Origin: Agrocybe praecox
Lineage: Eukaryota; Basidiomycota; Agaricomycetes; Agaricales; Agrocybaceae
DNA length: 34,044 nucleotides
Reading direction: 5' to 3'
Assembly (NCBI GenBank): GCA_964017145.1
Contig: CAXHKQ010000324.1
Span: 1 to 34,044 of the forward strand
Positions 9,558-20,399 of the stretch are shown one piece after another. Position 1 is the stretch's first letter. Every line of letters starts with the position of its first letter. The notes beneath the pieces were generated by a model. That model was not told the origin of the DNA. It saw nothing but the letters and a program-made list of their open reading frames with translations, and searched no databases. The position numbers and the translations under genes are program-made.

Positions 9558-12500
9558 TCAGCCATCTCGAGCTGCGCCTGAAGACGACGACCGACGAGAG
9601 AGGTCTAATTTCGAAAGACGGCGTGTAAGTGGTGAAGGAGCGCCTTCGTCTTCGCTGAAGAGAACAATGAGAATACAACAAAATAAAAGAGAATATGACA
9701 ACGAACCTATCACTCCATCCAAAGCCCAGTAGTCAACCCAATACCGCCTCTGAGCAGTCGACCATCACGATGACGGACACGACACATAGGGGTATTAATA
9801 TCGTCTTTCATGATACCCGACTTAGTCATCATAGAAGCTTTCAAACAATCAGCAAAGAAAATAAAACAGAGAAAAGCAACGCACTATTCGAAGCAACATT
9901 CATGATACTCCCCGGTCTTCCAGAAGCATCGAGAGGTGTACCATCTCTAGAAGGCAACAACTTTGAATGAGGCGACAGCAACCCATGGCGAACCATCAAG
10001 TGTCTGCAAGAAAACACGAGATAAAAATGCAAAAGAAAATAAAGAAAACTAACGGCAAAGGGGTGTGCAAATCAAGACTCGAATCCGAATCGCCCTCACC
10101 CTCCAATACCCTCTCCAGCTCATACCCCGGCACACTCTCCACTGTCATCGACGACGACGGGATCCCATCATCCATCACCCTCCTCCCTATGCTCGTCGTC
10201 ATCTTCTTCCTCGCCGGTAAACTCCCATGAGACTTGACTCTCTGCCTCAGATGTGGGTGACTCCCGGCTGCTCGTCGTCGCCGTTGTAGGTGGTAAAGAC
10301 GCAACACTCGTCGTTACACTAGCATACCCCCCCCTCGGCACTCCACGCGCTCCCAAAACTCCCCACCGACTCGCGACTCCACGCGCTACTCGCACTCAAC
10401 ACCGACTCCGAGTCGCGGCTCGTTCCATCAGCACCAGCACTACTACTCGCAGTCGAATACTTGCTCGACCTCCTCGACCTGCTCCCCGCCACCGACGAGA
10501 GGAGGATAAGCTGCTCGTGCTCCGATATCCTCGACGGACCTGGAACAGGCGGAGGGGGCGTCAATGACGGTCCTGTAGGTGGGGGGGTTGGTGCTCCCGC
10601 TTCCTGGCGTGGGCATGCCATTGGCACCGGCGAGTAAACTCAGCCCAGCACTCGCAGGTGTCGTGGGCGTCGGCGGGATGTGTGTTGGCGGGACAGGAAA
10701 AGCCTCCAAGAGGAGAGGGACAACGAGCGGGCGTTTGGAATTGGAAAGACGGGGTGGCATTAGTGATATCGTTTCTGAATGTGTATATCCCGATGCCAAT
10801 GTCAATGTCGATTTGAGCGTTGAAGCCGATTCCTGGACCAGACATATTGCCCAATGAACGGGCAACAGCAAATGTTTGAGGCGAAGGATGGGTTCGAACG
10901 GTCTCGTTTCGGTGGTCTAGATATCCTGGTTGTGGCTGTGGTGGTGGTGCGGAGAGATATTTTGCTCCTGCTGTCGTTGCTGGACGACGTTATACCCATG
11001 ATGGACCGAATCTCGTAGGCGCGTCGCTGGATGACACGTCGCTGTAAGTCTATCAGAGAAAAAGAGAGAAAACAAGGATTAGTTTAGTTTGTAATGAGTG
11101 TAAAATGAACGTACCTTTGTTACTATCGCCCGAATCACGATTGCTCGAAGGAGAACAATGATCAAAGGGACGTTGACTGATGATACAGCGCCGTGATGAT
11201 GATGTACGAGCTGGCGTTTGTATTGACTGCGTCAGAGTATAGCTTTGGTCATGAACCTGGCAACGATGGATAGCATCAGGATAGAAACTAGTAGAAACAT
11301 AGTATAGGTCAGCTTGACATGAACAACGAAGAGGCAGCACATTACCTATGTTCATTGATATGCCCTATGATATAGCCCATGGGTTACTCGTCGCAGAACC
11401 TCCACTTCGACTGGTCAACATAGTTGGACTCTTCGTCGTCTCGTGCGTCGTTGAATCTACGATTGGACTCGGACCCGATACCGCCCACCATGTCGTTGAG
11501 CAGTTCGAAGTTCAACCCCTCCCCTGTAAATGAAAGTTCGGATGTTTGAGAGTATGAAGAGTTGCAGTAGGAGCCGTCGTACGATTGATTATGGTGCTGC
11601 TGATGAAGATGTTGGATATTAGGACTGTTGTGGCCTGATCCTAGATGACTGTTACTGGAATTGTGAATGTCGTTGTCGTCGACGATGACAATGTCGATAT
11701 TGTCAAAGTTCGGCACTGAGTCGAGGAAAGGTGGCAAGGTTAACGGATCGTGGTGGTCGTACTGGTGATTATTGACGTTAAAAGGTGAGTCTGGGTCGAA
11801 CTCTAGCTGATGTTGAGGAGACGGCGAAGCGGGCCGGAGACGAGTGTTGAAAGAGAAGGCCCAGACCTTTCAGCGTTTCCACTTCCGAACAACTCATGAC
11901 GGTATGTCTAAACCACATAATCATCTTCGTTGATGAACTCGGTTCTTGCATACTCAGTGCTGCGGTCTATTATTGCGTATTGGCCCCTCGTCTTAACGCG
12001 ACCAACAACGTTCTGAACTGTTCGAAGGTCCGTAGCTATTATCGATCTATTTTGTGGTCAGATTCTACCTTCAATGTACTAGATTCAATACAATACGTAT
12101 CTTATTTTGTAATTCCATAATTGATGTACTAGAGAAACCACGCGCACTAAGTCGGTCCTCGTTGAAATATGCTATACAAGATATGGATGGTCAGATAGAA
12201 ATATCCTGGGGATACGTTCGGACGTTACACTCACCGAGCTCACATTGTTATTCTCAGGTTCGTGCTGGCGTTTCTCCTGAATTTGAGGGGCATAAGTCGA
12301 GGATTCGTCTGAGGAGGGAGAGTGACTTACCGCTTGACATGCAGACAGATTTGGATGAGCAGGAGGATCGAGAGAGATATTGGGTTCGTGGTGGTTAGTG
12401 CTGTCATAACTGTAATGCAACCATCCAGGCATACTGAAGCCCTCTTCGAGACTGTCGATGGTGTTCTGAGAGCTAGAAATACTCGTGGGAAGATGAGTGC

Positions 12501-12591
12501 TGGTTTCACTGGTGTCGCTATCGCTCTCAGTCAAAGGTTCTTCAAGGGAAACGGGGAAAGCAGGTGAGATGATCCCAAATTTGTCGAGCAT
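9558..12591 (-). pseudogene. Ser/Asn/His-rich low-complexity protein gene, unknown function, frameshifted
   Basis: I do not recognise this protein. Plausible exons on the minus strand: MLDKFGIISPAFPVSL to NNNVSS (12591-12220); WAFSFNTRLRP to SKWRFCDE, then an in-frame TAA, then HINEH (about 11866-11345); FYPDAIHRCQV to SSNRDSGDSNK (about 11288-11130); and, after a phase-1 intron, DLQRRVIQRRAYEIRSIMG (from about 11042). A Ser/Pro-rich part follows (SKYSTASSSAGADG, about 10470-10420). It shifts frame at a run of eight C (plus strand 10327-10334), becomes acidic (FTGEEEDDDEHREEGDG, about 10225-10175) and shifts again. Exons with HGLLSPHSKLLPSRDGTP (about 10015-9900), KSGIMKDDINTP then GGIGLTTGLW (about 9835-9720) and EDEGAPSPLTRRLSKLDLS (about 9640-9585) follow, with a stop at 9558. 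Composition suggests a disordered, phosphorylated regulatory or cytoskeletal protein. Frameshifts lying in homopolymers could also be assembly errors. Confidence 0.4.
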
Positions 12592-12849
12592 GGCGACGAG
12601 AGAGGTGGGTTGTGAGATATTTCAAGTCGAGTAAGTTGGCCTAATTAACATGAGGATATCGATATTGAATTGTCAAAAGTCAAAATGAAAACGAAAAGGA
12701 CTGTAAATGAGCGACTAGAAAGAAAGCAGGCAAGTACGTGTAAAGTGTAAGTAACGTAAACTACGAAACACAAAGAAAAGGAAGGTTGAGTGGTACCAAA
12801 TCCAGAAAACCAAAGACGATGCGCTGAGGGGTATCCATACATATATCAC

Positions 12850-13235
12850 ATCCAAGAGCCTACTCTGAGGCCCACTAGTATCCCGGCCACCACCACCTAA
12901 GCTATCGTACTTGGCATGGTAGGGTCCCAGCGGAGAATCTGTCGACCCATTACCACCTGCTCCGACCAGGGTATTCAGCGAGAGCGTCGAATCGCCCGCA
13001 TCGGTGCCAGCGACGCCTGCAGTGACTGCCGCGTGATATTTTTTGAGGATCTCATCGGCAATGTCGGCTTCGTATTGGTCTGTTGATTGACTATGGACAG
13101 AAGAATGATGGTGAGTGAGTTATGACTGTTTGGGTCGAAAAGAGAAGAAGAAAAGAAAAAGCAGTACCCCACGTCTCGCTGTCCTCCCTGAACAACGAAA
13201 GTGCTCATTCATACTCAATATCAGTCCTCATCCGA
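12850..13235 (-). pseudogene. exon block of unknown gene, possibly the tail of the tetraspanin gene
   Basis: Two open blocks on the minus strand are separated by a GT-AG-like gap: STFVVQGGQRDVG (about 13205-13165) and, after an acceptor near 13088, STDQYEADIADEILKKYHAA leading into a Gly/Ser-rich stretch that ends SGPQSRLLDV (to about 12853). No ORF from an ATG covers both. Position and strand suggest the C-terminal tail of the tetraspanin-like gene upstream, but this is inference. I recognise no domain in it. Confidence 0.35.
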
Positions 13236-13889
13236 GCCGCATTAGGTCATGATAGCTGCAAAACGGCACGAGATGTCCGAGTAGAACAGACACTCGCAAG
13301 AGAAAGGAGGAGAATAGAAGAGAGAAGTGTAAGAATCAAAAGTCGAAAAAATTAAGAAAAAGGAAATAAATAAATAAATGATGATGACTAAAGGGCCGAA
13401 AGACCACCTACACGACGACGTCAAGCAAAGGGACAGCCAGCAGCAACAAATACATTCGCGAAAGAAGCCCATACCCAAAATCTCAGACCAAGTCCAGAAG
13501 AACTTGCGAGATGCAGTTCGATCCATCCAATCCAGCAACGATCCGAGCCCACACATAGTAGAGCCTGCCACGAACCACGAGCGCCGACCCGAACTTCCAT
13601 CTTGACAGTCTTGCCATGTCTCCTTGTCCCTTGACAGGATCAACACCAATAACAGGAGGAAGAGTAACAGCACCTGCTTGCACAGAAAAGAAAGAAAATA
13701 AAATAAAGAGAGAGATGAAAAGTCGCAAGCAACGATTAAAAATAACATAATAGGTGGGGTAAGAATAATAATAAAAAGGCTGCAAAAAACCAAAGCAAGA
13801 GAAGAAAAAGAAAAGCGGACGATGACCCTGATCACCGCACACCCCTACGACGACAAAAATTAAGGGGAAAAGGCAAGTAGGTACGAACC

Positions 13890-14676
13890 AGTGCTTCGAA
13901 CGTCCGTAGCGTGGCATCAAAATCAGGACGAGGATCCGCTGCTGCGGCCTGCAGCTGCTGCTAAACGGACGTAGAAAAGGCAGAAAAAAAGCAGAAAAAC
14001 AACAACAACAGGTAAACATGAAGAAAATCACTCACTTCGCATAACTCGTCATAATCTCCGTCATAGTACCCATATTAAACATATACGCCTCAGGTAGCAA
14101 CCCCTTCCCAAATCGCTGCGTAACATGGTTACTATACAACAGCCCCGCAAGCATGGCCGCAATCTGGAACGGGACCAACAAGAAACTCGTAATATACCAC
14201 TTCTTCAACATGAACCTCTCAAAATCCAAATACGGAAGCTTATACCCCGGCAGGATCGAGCGCGCATAACACGTCTGCGCGATGGTGGCTTCTACGAACA
14301 GGGAGAAGTGTCCGCAGCATTGAAGTTGGTTTTGGACCCTCAGGTGACCTGTGGGTCCCAGCTCGTGAAACCATTGAGCGTTGACTTTTCCTTCGAGGTT
14401 GAACGTCCTCCTATGGTAGGTTACGTGGCCTGGTACGACGAGGAATGCGAAGGTTACCCAGATAAGGAAGGTATATATAGCAAGGAAGGAGCAGTTGTTC
14501 GTGAGTATGCCAGCAAACCCGATGAGGGACGTGAATATCCCGACATGATGCTGCGATGGTGGATAGGATGAGCTCGGGTCTGTTCCCAATGAGTATGAGG
14601 TCGGCGTGCGTCCAGACGTCGAAACAGACGAGGAAACAGACGATTGGTGCTGAGAGCGAGCAGAGAACATCTGCAA
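13890..14676 (-). pseudogene. tetraspanin-like membrane protein, first membrane span missing
   Basis: The frame from the ATG at 14676 runs 214 codons to 14032. Two membrane helices cover residues about 45-85 (SLIGFAGILTN, then AIYTFLIWVTFAFLVV). They are followed by the large extracellular loop with the tetraspanin CCG motif at residues 120-122 (QNQLQCCGHFSLFVEA) and a last helix at about 160-185 (ITSFLLVPFQIAAMLAGLL). Tetraspanins organise plasma-membrane protein complexes. The N-terminal tail and first span expected before residue 45 are absent or unrecognisable. At residue 145 the loop reads LPGYK where relatives I recall have LPGCK, removing a disulfide partner. The frame ends SYAK with AAGTGAGTG, one G short of a normal donor. 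The next block KQLQAAAADPRPDFD (about 13965-13895) would join perfectly if that G were present. Confidence 0.6.
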
Positions 14677-14759
14677 GGGGCGTTAGTAAGGGTTGGACGT
14701 AGAGATTCGAGGACGAAAGAAAAAATATACCAAGATATTTGTCATGAAAATAATCCACT

Positions 14760-16038
14760 TGAATTCGTTTACTTCAACCTCTTCACACCCATCCCTTCCG
14801 TCCTAGCTTCCCCACTTTTAAAAGTGTTTATGTTGGCCCCGCCCCCCAGCCAGCATATCTTGATTATGTTCCGATCAACGGGTCTTCCTGACCAATGTCC
14901 ATCTCCTCTTATTTGAGCCCATCATGAGGGACAGCGAGCACTGGACTATGACGACGTCGAGTTGAGGTGTCTGTCACAGCAAATTCCGAGGCGTCAGGGC
15001 TCCCGGTGGTGAGGTGTTCCCGTGAGTTTGCTGTTTGCTGGTAAGTACCTAATGCAATCTAGATATGAGGATATACAACGGTGCTTACACTGTAAGTCAT
15101 ATCTCTAGCGCCCTGTATGGCTCAGGCTCAGGCTCCGACGCTTTCTGGCAAACCACTCAGTCATCGTAATTGTGATAGATTTGCTACTCGACTCACTCCA
15201 TAGTCCAGAGACGCGAGTCACGCGACTGGGAGATTTTCCCCCACGTTACGGAGGAAATAAGAATTCTGAAGAGCAGAGGTGAGTATCCACTGGTGTTATT
15301 ATCATTAGTGCTAGCGCTGATTTGAACTGCTAAGGATATATAGAACATACCAAGCCAATTTTGCCTGATGGAGGCTCTTCATACGGCACAATTGCGGGAG
15401 CATGCGAGCAGTGATACTAATAGGTAAGGACACGAGCCATCCTGTTTCCGCCGAGGCAATGGTGTATTGAACGTAATGGGAAGGTAATACACTACACGAG
15501 CATAGAATATTAGCACGTAGCTTATAAAAGAAGGGAGAAAGAAATCAGATACACACGGGTACTTGGCGCGACTCAACGATGGGAGCGGGAGAAGCACCAC
15601 TGCGAACTTAAGCGGTTATGACAATTAACATAGGGGCGAAGAAGCATTCATAGCATGCTGGATGCAATTTTGAAGAGGTAGCAAACGGAAGGTCGGAATT
15701 GTGTCTCTAGATTGAGATACTGACAAACGAGACAAAAGGTGGTCGACGTCCTTTCTATAGCAAGCAAATCATGGCCTGGATAATGACATGTGATCAGACT
15801 TACCCGTCTCCTTCATGAAGAAGTCACGTTTGTCACTGGAATTCCAAAGTTTATGAGAGCTTTATCTTCACATATTTCGCCTCAACACAGACACTACCAG
15901 GGATACTATCTTCATGTGTACAATTCCCCCGAAAAATGTCCACAAAAATGTCCCCAAAAATGGCTTCCCATCTTCCAAGGTATTTTATAATTGGGTAAAT
16001 TAGCTTTTTCGAGGAGCTGACATGTTCGGTATCTTTAG
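14760..16038. other. mostly non-coding; one possible plus-strand exon at 15110-15281
   Basis: From 15110 (after the acceptor-like TCTCTAG) to 15281 (before GTGAGT) the plus strand is open for 57 codons. It includes NHSVIVIVIDLLLDSLHS and RVTRLGDFPPRYGGNK. A donor GTAAGT at about 15052 could pair with that acceptor. This may be an upstream exon of the gene ending at 16455, but no homology supports it. At 15931-15966 the word AAAAATG with C-rich spacers occurs three times. Nothing else was recognised. Confidence 0.3.
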
Positions 16039-16455
16039 CCCACATTACACACCAGCTCTGAGACTCACCTGTTTGACCAGCAAGCAGCTCCCACTAAGCA
16101 AACAGCATCTACAAAATCAATCGGGGACCCGCATGAATTCTCACCGGCACCGGCGTTATCCATCACGGTACATATAGAACCCTCGGTAGAAGAGGCTTTG
16201 CCATCAGCATGCCAGACTGACGGTGACATGCACCTGCCATCCCCCACTGCATCAACGCCCCCACTTTCTTCGTCTTCGTCTTCCTATGATTTTGTAAATG
16301 ACAACTCCTACGAATCAAGTCGTTGGATGCCAACCTCCACGCCAATGTCACCTATGTTGTTCATCAATGATCCAGAGATGGAGAATTGGGATGCAATGGA
16401 CTGGGGATCAGGGGAGTGGAATGTCTGGGACAGATTTTCCGTTTGTTCTTCTTGA
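16039..16455 (+). CDS. 3'-terminal exon of an unrecognised plus-strand gene
   Basis: After the acceptor TATCTTTAG (ending 16038) one frame is open for 138 codons to the stop at 16453-16455. It starts PTLHTSSETHLFDQQAAP and is rich in Ser, Pro and Thr (MHLPSPTASTPP, then six Ser). It ends in an acidic, Trp-rich tail containing PEMENWDAMDWG and EWNVWDRFSVCSS. Such tails are common in disordered regulatory proteins such as transcription factors, but no DNA-binding domain is visible in the window. A shorter frame from the ATG at 16198 covers the last 85 codons. Upstream exons are not identified with confidence. Confidence 0.45.
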   Translation, partial: PTLHTSSETHLFDQQAAPTKQTASTKSIGDPHEFSPAPALSITVHIEPSVEEALPSACQTDGDMHLPSPTASTPPLSSSSSSYDFVNDNSYESSRWMPTSTPMSPMLFINDPEMENWDAMDWGSGEWNVWDRFSVCSS

Positions 16456-16961
16456 CGGTTGTGTAGCCACTGGCATCATGCATGTTGTATCTTCTACTAT
16501 TTAACACTGCAAAACTGATAGGCAGAATGGCCGCTATGAACCTGGATATACGATATGAGTTGTTGGAGGCGGTGAACCTCACATGCCATTTGTCCAAAGT
16601 AACTTAATATCACCAGATTCCAGTACCTCAACACTGAACAGTACCTCCAGTGGGCCGTGGCTTGCATTCTGTTTGGATTCCATCTGAAAGGATATATCAC
16701 ATTCTGTCATGACTGACAGTGACCTCTGTTTCTCTGGGAAAAAGACAACTAGATAGATGTTGCGTGGAATCTAATGCCTTTTTCTTTTGAAAAAGATATT
16801 ATTTTTTGGAACGATAAAGGATGGGATATTATTAACTAAGGAATTTGGGGACGATCATAAATTTCGTCGATTAAAGAGACTTATTAATATGGCGGGCATC
16901 GATATGTCAAATACGATGACACAGTATGATGTCAAATCACATGACAAATCCTATACTACTA
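16456..16961. other. AT-rich flank before the MITE
   Basis: No coding block or RNA was recognised. The DNA becomes strongly AT-rich towards the inverted-repeat element that begins at 16962. The frame 16787-17140 crosses the element boundary and is therefore not a gene. Confidence 0.4.
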
Positions 16962-17517
16962 CAGCCGGACCTCTCTTAAGCCATACCCCTCGGTGGAAGG
17001 CTCAGGGTATGGGTTATGAGAGGTCATGGGCTTGGAGAGGTTTGCTAAAAATAGATTCGGAATTTCTTTCAAGAAAAAAGAGTAAATGTATCGAGAAAAC
17101 GCATAATAGACGAACATTATGTAGCCTATACTTCGATTAGTATCATTCATTGTATTTTTGGCTGCGTTGTGACGATTTCCCTGCTAAAAGATGTTCACGT
17201 GCCGCAAACGTAAGATTTTTCTTCATAAAAATGTGCACCATTTTATGAAAAAGGAGCCCTGAAAATGATCGCATACGGTAAGAAAACCCCCTGTGTAGGT
17301 AATCTGTACCAAATTCAGTCTGGTAAACCGGGATGCGGAAGAATTTCTATGCGAAACCTATGGGGTTTCCCCCAGAAAATGGTATGGCTTATGGGTTATG
17401 AGGGGTTTATGGGTTATGGGTTGGATTTCTCTGGGAACCAACTTGGTGGATCGAAAATGTCATGGGTTATAAGAGGTTATGGGGTTTGAGGGGTATGGCT
17501 TAAGAGACGTCCGACTG
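16962..17517. mobile_element. 556-bp MITE-like element with TIRs and TA target duplication (Tc1/mariner-like)
   Basis: The left end begins CAGCCGGACCTCTCTTAAGC and continues to CATACCCCTC. The reverse complement of the right end begins CAGTCGGACGTCTCTTAAGC and continues to the same CATACCCCTC. The arms match over about 30 bases with two mismatches. Both ends are flanked by TA (16960-16961 and 17518-17519), and the termini are CAG...CTG, as in the Tc1/mariner/pogo superfamily. Inside the arms the word GGGTTATG and variants recur near both ends (16988-17035 and 17380-17490). The core is AT-rich with no transposase-like frame. It is therefore a non-autonomous element that would be moved by a transposase encoded elsewhere. 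The superfamily is inferred from the ends and the TA only. Confidence 0.8.
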
Positions 17518-18186
17518 TAAATACTTCATGTTTTTAACTTGTCTAAGGGCCATCGCGTGCGTGGCATGTACGAGTCTTTTAAACTTTGTGATGCAGTATT
17601 TACTTTCAATATTAAGAAACATGCAAATATTTGTATTTACGTAGACCATGTTCAAGAAAATATTAAAAAGCTGCATTCATGTATCACTATATTACTTAAG
17701 GTTTTCAAAATAAAATAAAATAAAACAGAGGGAAACAAAATGAGAAAGAAACGAGAGCGAGAGCAAGTCGTTTTGTTGCCATTGTCACTCCCTGTTGTTT
17801 TAGTTTCAGTAATCTTGTTATTTGCCCGATCTTTCGCACACTTCAGCGCTGCATCAGATGGTGAAAGATGTAAGAGAAACGAGAAACGAGAACGAATTTC
17901 TCTCACTTCATTTCACCCACTCTTTCTATGCTGCGTTTGTGCTGCGTGTTGCCTCCTACAAAATAAAGTTAGAGAAGATAAGAGTTTGTTCCAAGGACCT
18001 GGCAGCTCGTTACGAATCATGCATCATGTGCTGTTGCTCTACGGAACTCTCAAAGAGATACTAAGAGTTGAAGTAAGCTACATGGGAAGACGCGACGCGA
18101 CAGAGAACGCGACACATGAGAGCCAAGAAAATCATATTAAATACAAACGGAGATAGTCTATATAAAGTAAGAGCCATCAAAATATT
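17518..18186. other. intergenic stretch, no gene supported
   Basis: The stretch is AT-rich to about 17740. A 138-codon open frame (17740-18156) has a basic, low-complexity N-terminus, no recognisable domain and no splice context, so it is not called as a gene. A TATA-like word TATATAAAG lies near 18159, shortly before the epimerase pseudogene, and could be the remnant of its promoter. Confidence 0.35.
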
Positions 18187-19616
18187 ATGATTGGGGATCA
18201 AAAGCGTAACAAAAAACGCTCCCTACAAAGAACTCCCTTTTACTTACGTAAAAGACTCGTAACCTTTATTGAACCAAATCAATCGCAACGCGTACTCGTT
18301 ACAGGCGCAAACGGATTTATCGCGTTATGGGTAATCAAGACTCTTCTGGAACAAAACTATAGAATTCGAGGAGCCGTGCGTTGAGAGGGGACAGGAAATA
18401 AGTTGCTGGAGACGTGTCGGAGCTACGGCTCAGATAAACTTGAGTTTGTCGTCGTGGGGGATGTCACACAAGTGCGCGCTCTGTGATGTTGGTCTGTACT
18501 CGATGAGTAATGATCAGATAACTATTATCTAGGATTGCGCATTTGTTAAAGCCGGAAAGGATGTGGATGCCATAGAACATACAACGTCCCCATTTCCCGC
18601 CAAATCGGAGGGTCCAGATGATATTATTTCTGATCCCAATCTGTCGATAAGCTGAAAATTCATTGTCCTTAGAATTAATCCAACCCACTGTTCGCGGTAC
18701 ACTGAATGCATTGAACAGTGCTTTAAAACACGGGTTTGTGACTTTGACTTACCCGAAAATGCAAAGTATAAAGCCTGACTTTTGTTCGTAAGCCAAACAT
18801 CAGAAGAACTGTGATTGCTTCCTCGTGTGCGTCAATTACGCGTGAGGGTACCAAGCCCACTACTACGTTCAGAGAGAACGACTGAGCGGAACAGTCGATA
18901 CAGGTAGTAAAGGAACGAGGAAGTAAGGCACCATTTATGTCAAAATATCGCGCATCAAAGGCCCTAGCTCAGCGAGGTGGTTATCGCTTAGCAGAGGTCG
19001 CTATAAATAACATTATGCAATAGGCGCCTGGGAATTCAAACAAGAACACAAAGCAGAAATCGGATGGAACATAGTTACCATCTTACCGCCTGTTGTTATT
19101 GGGGTATGTTATACAGAATTTTCTGGTACTCAACACCTATTCATTCTAACTTGATACCATGGTATAGTTGGCCTTCTCTACAAGAGGCAGCTATGTACGG
19201 AGAGACCAGAAAAAGATTTAAAGCCATCATACGGATATGTCCACGTATGAGATGTCGCAGGCGTACACTTCGAGTCGTTGAAGAAGGAAGCTGCGGATGA
19301 TAACAGGCCCATCTTCTCCTCTGGATCAATAACGTGGCATCATACCAGTACGTCTCCTCTTTCATTTATTATGCACATATATTTCTTAGTAGCTCATGTG
19401 GCAATTTTAGGAAACGTTCCTTGTCTACCAGAGGTATCCGGAATTGTACAAGTCAGGAACATTTCTGCTCGGAAATACTGAAATTCCTAACGTTATAGTA
19501 TTGTGGGCGTTTAATACGGAGAAGTCAAGGGATATTCTTGGGTTAGAGTATCGGTCATTGGATGAAATTGCTGAAGATGTTTTGGAGGATATCAGGGCAA
19601 GGGGATGGCTTGAATA
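18187..19616 (+). pseudogene. NAD(P)-dependent epimerase/dehydratase (dihydroflavonol reductase-like) pseudogene
   Basis: Members of this extended short-chain dehydrogenase group reduce carbonyls with NADPH. The Rossmann glycine motif is present in RVLVTGANGFIALWVI (about 18290-18340), followed by RIRGAVR and an in-frame TGA at 18382-18384. Later blocks keep family order: KLLETCRSYGSDKLEFVVVG (18400-18460), DAIEHTTSPF after a GT-AG intron (about 18560), PTVRGTLNALNSALKHG (about 18683-18730), TVIASSCASI (about 18810), KYRASKALAQRG carrying the catalytic YxxxK pattern (about 18943-18980), EIGWNIVTILPPVVIG (about 19050-19103), GYVHV-stop-DVAGVHFESLKKE (about 19236-19290) and a C-terminal block ending EDIRARGWLE with a stop at 19616. 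Stops, frame changes and a lost substrate segment near 19110-19230 mark it as dead. Confidence 0.85.
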
Positions 19617-20399
19617 AGGTAAATTCAAGAAGCCTCGAAAGTTGAGCGTTTGAACGGATCGAATAGCATTGATCGGAACTCAAACTTTTCGCAGTGAAAA
19701 ATAATATTCCTCTGGGTGGCGCATAGATAATAACGCTAGTTGACTTCTATTACTGAACTAGGACCATTAAACTTCGCCTACAGACGCAACACAACAACAC
19801 AACCAGACCCGAACTAGCCCCGATGCCCGAAGTTAGGTTCGGGACCAATTTGGAACTCCCAATGAAGCAAGCCCGACGTTCTAAATTTACATAATTGGGT
19901 TATATCAACGACCATCACCAATTGATTGTCCGGCACTCCCCGGTCAAAGGTTGTGCTGCTCCTTGTTTTCTATTCCGTCGCGTCGGTTTTCTTTCTATGG
20001 GATAACTTGCTTTTGAGGTATCCTGGCCCACGAAATTTAACAGAAACAATCACTTGAGTGAAGCTCTTCTCAAAAACTCAAACACGTCGCAGGAATTCGC
20101 AAAACCAAACCAGGAAGTTCCCTTATTGCTTGGAGGAATATGGGTCGAAATACAAACATAAAGGTAATGTTATTCCAACCGACGCCTCACATATATTTAA
20201 ATTACGATCAAATACAGTTTTCCTACTCATCTCGCTGTAAACTTTTAGTACTGAGTATTAAAAGATGGGCCTCGCAATGCCTGACTGGATAGCGTACAAA
20301 CCACTGGCGTTTCCTTTTTTATATGTTTGCCGAGGGTGAGTCTCCAACAGCATTTTAGTTTATAACTCACCTGCTTTCTCGTTGGTCGGAAAAGGCATG
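19617..20399. other. intergenic stretch with a CCCGAAC/GTTCGGG hairpin
   Basis: No coding block was recognised. At about 19807-19843 a 7-base stem CCCGAAC/GTTCGGG flanks a loop that again contains GCCCGA words. Around 20265-20340 small frames precede the F-box-like gene but resemble nothing known. Confidence 0.35.

Noticed and set aside
13378..13835. Long frames on both strands between the tetraspanin and the exon block
   Set aside because: Minus-strand frames are Phe/Leu/Ser-rich from T-rich DNA and plus-strand frames are Lys/Gln-rich shadows; no motif or splice-consistent exon could be fixed.
14125..14571. Plus-strand open frame of 148 codons
   Set aside because: Lies entirely antisense to the tetraspanin reading frame, whose motifs are recognisable; it is a shadow.
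16787..17140. Plus-strand open frame of 117 codons
   Set aside because: Crosses the left boundary of the inverted-repeat element at 16962, so it is a chance frame.
17740..18156. Plus-strand open frame of 138 codons
   Set aside because: Starts with a simple basic stretch, resembles no family and has no supporting neighbours; retained only as a note in the intergenic entry.
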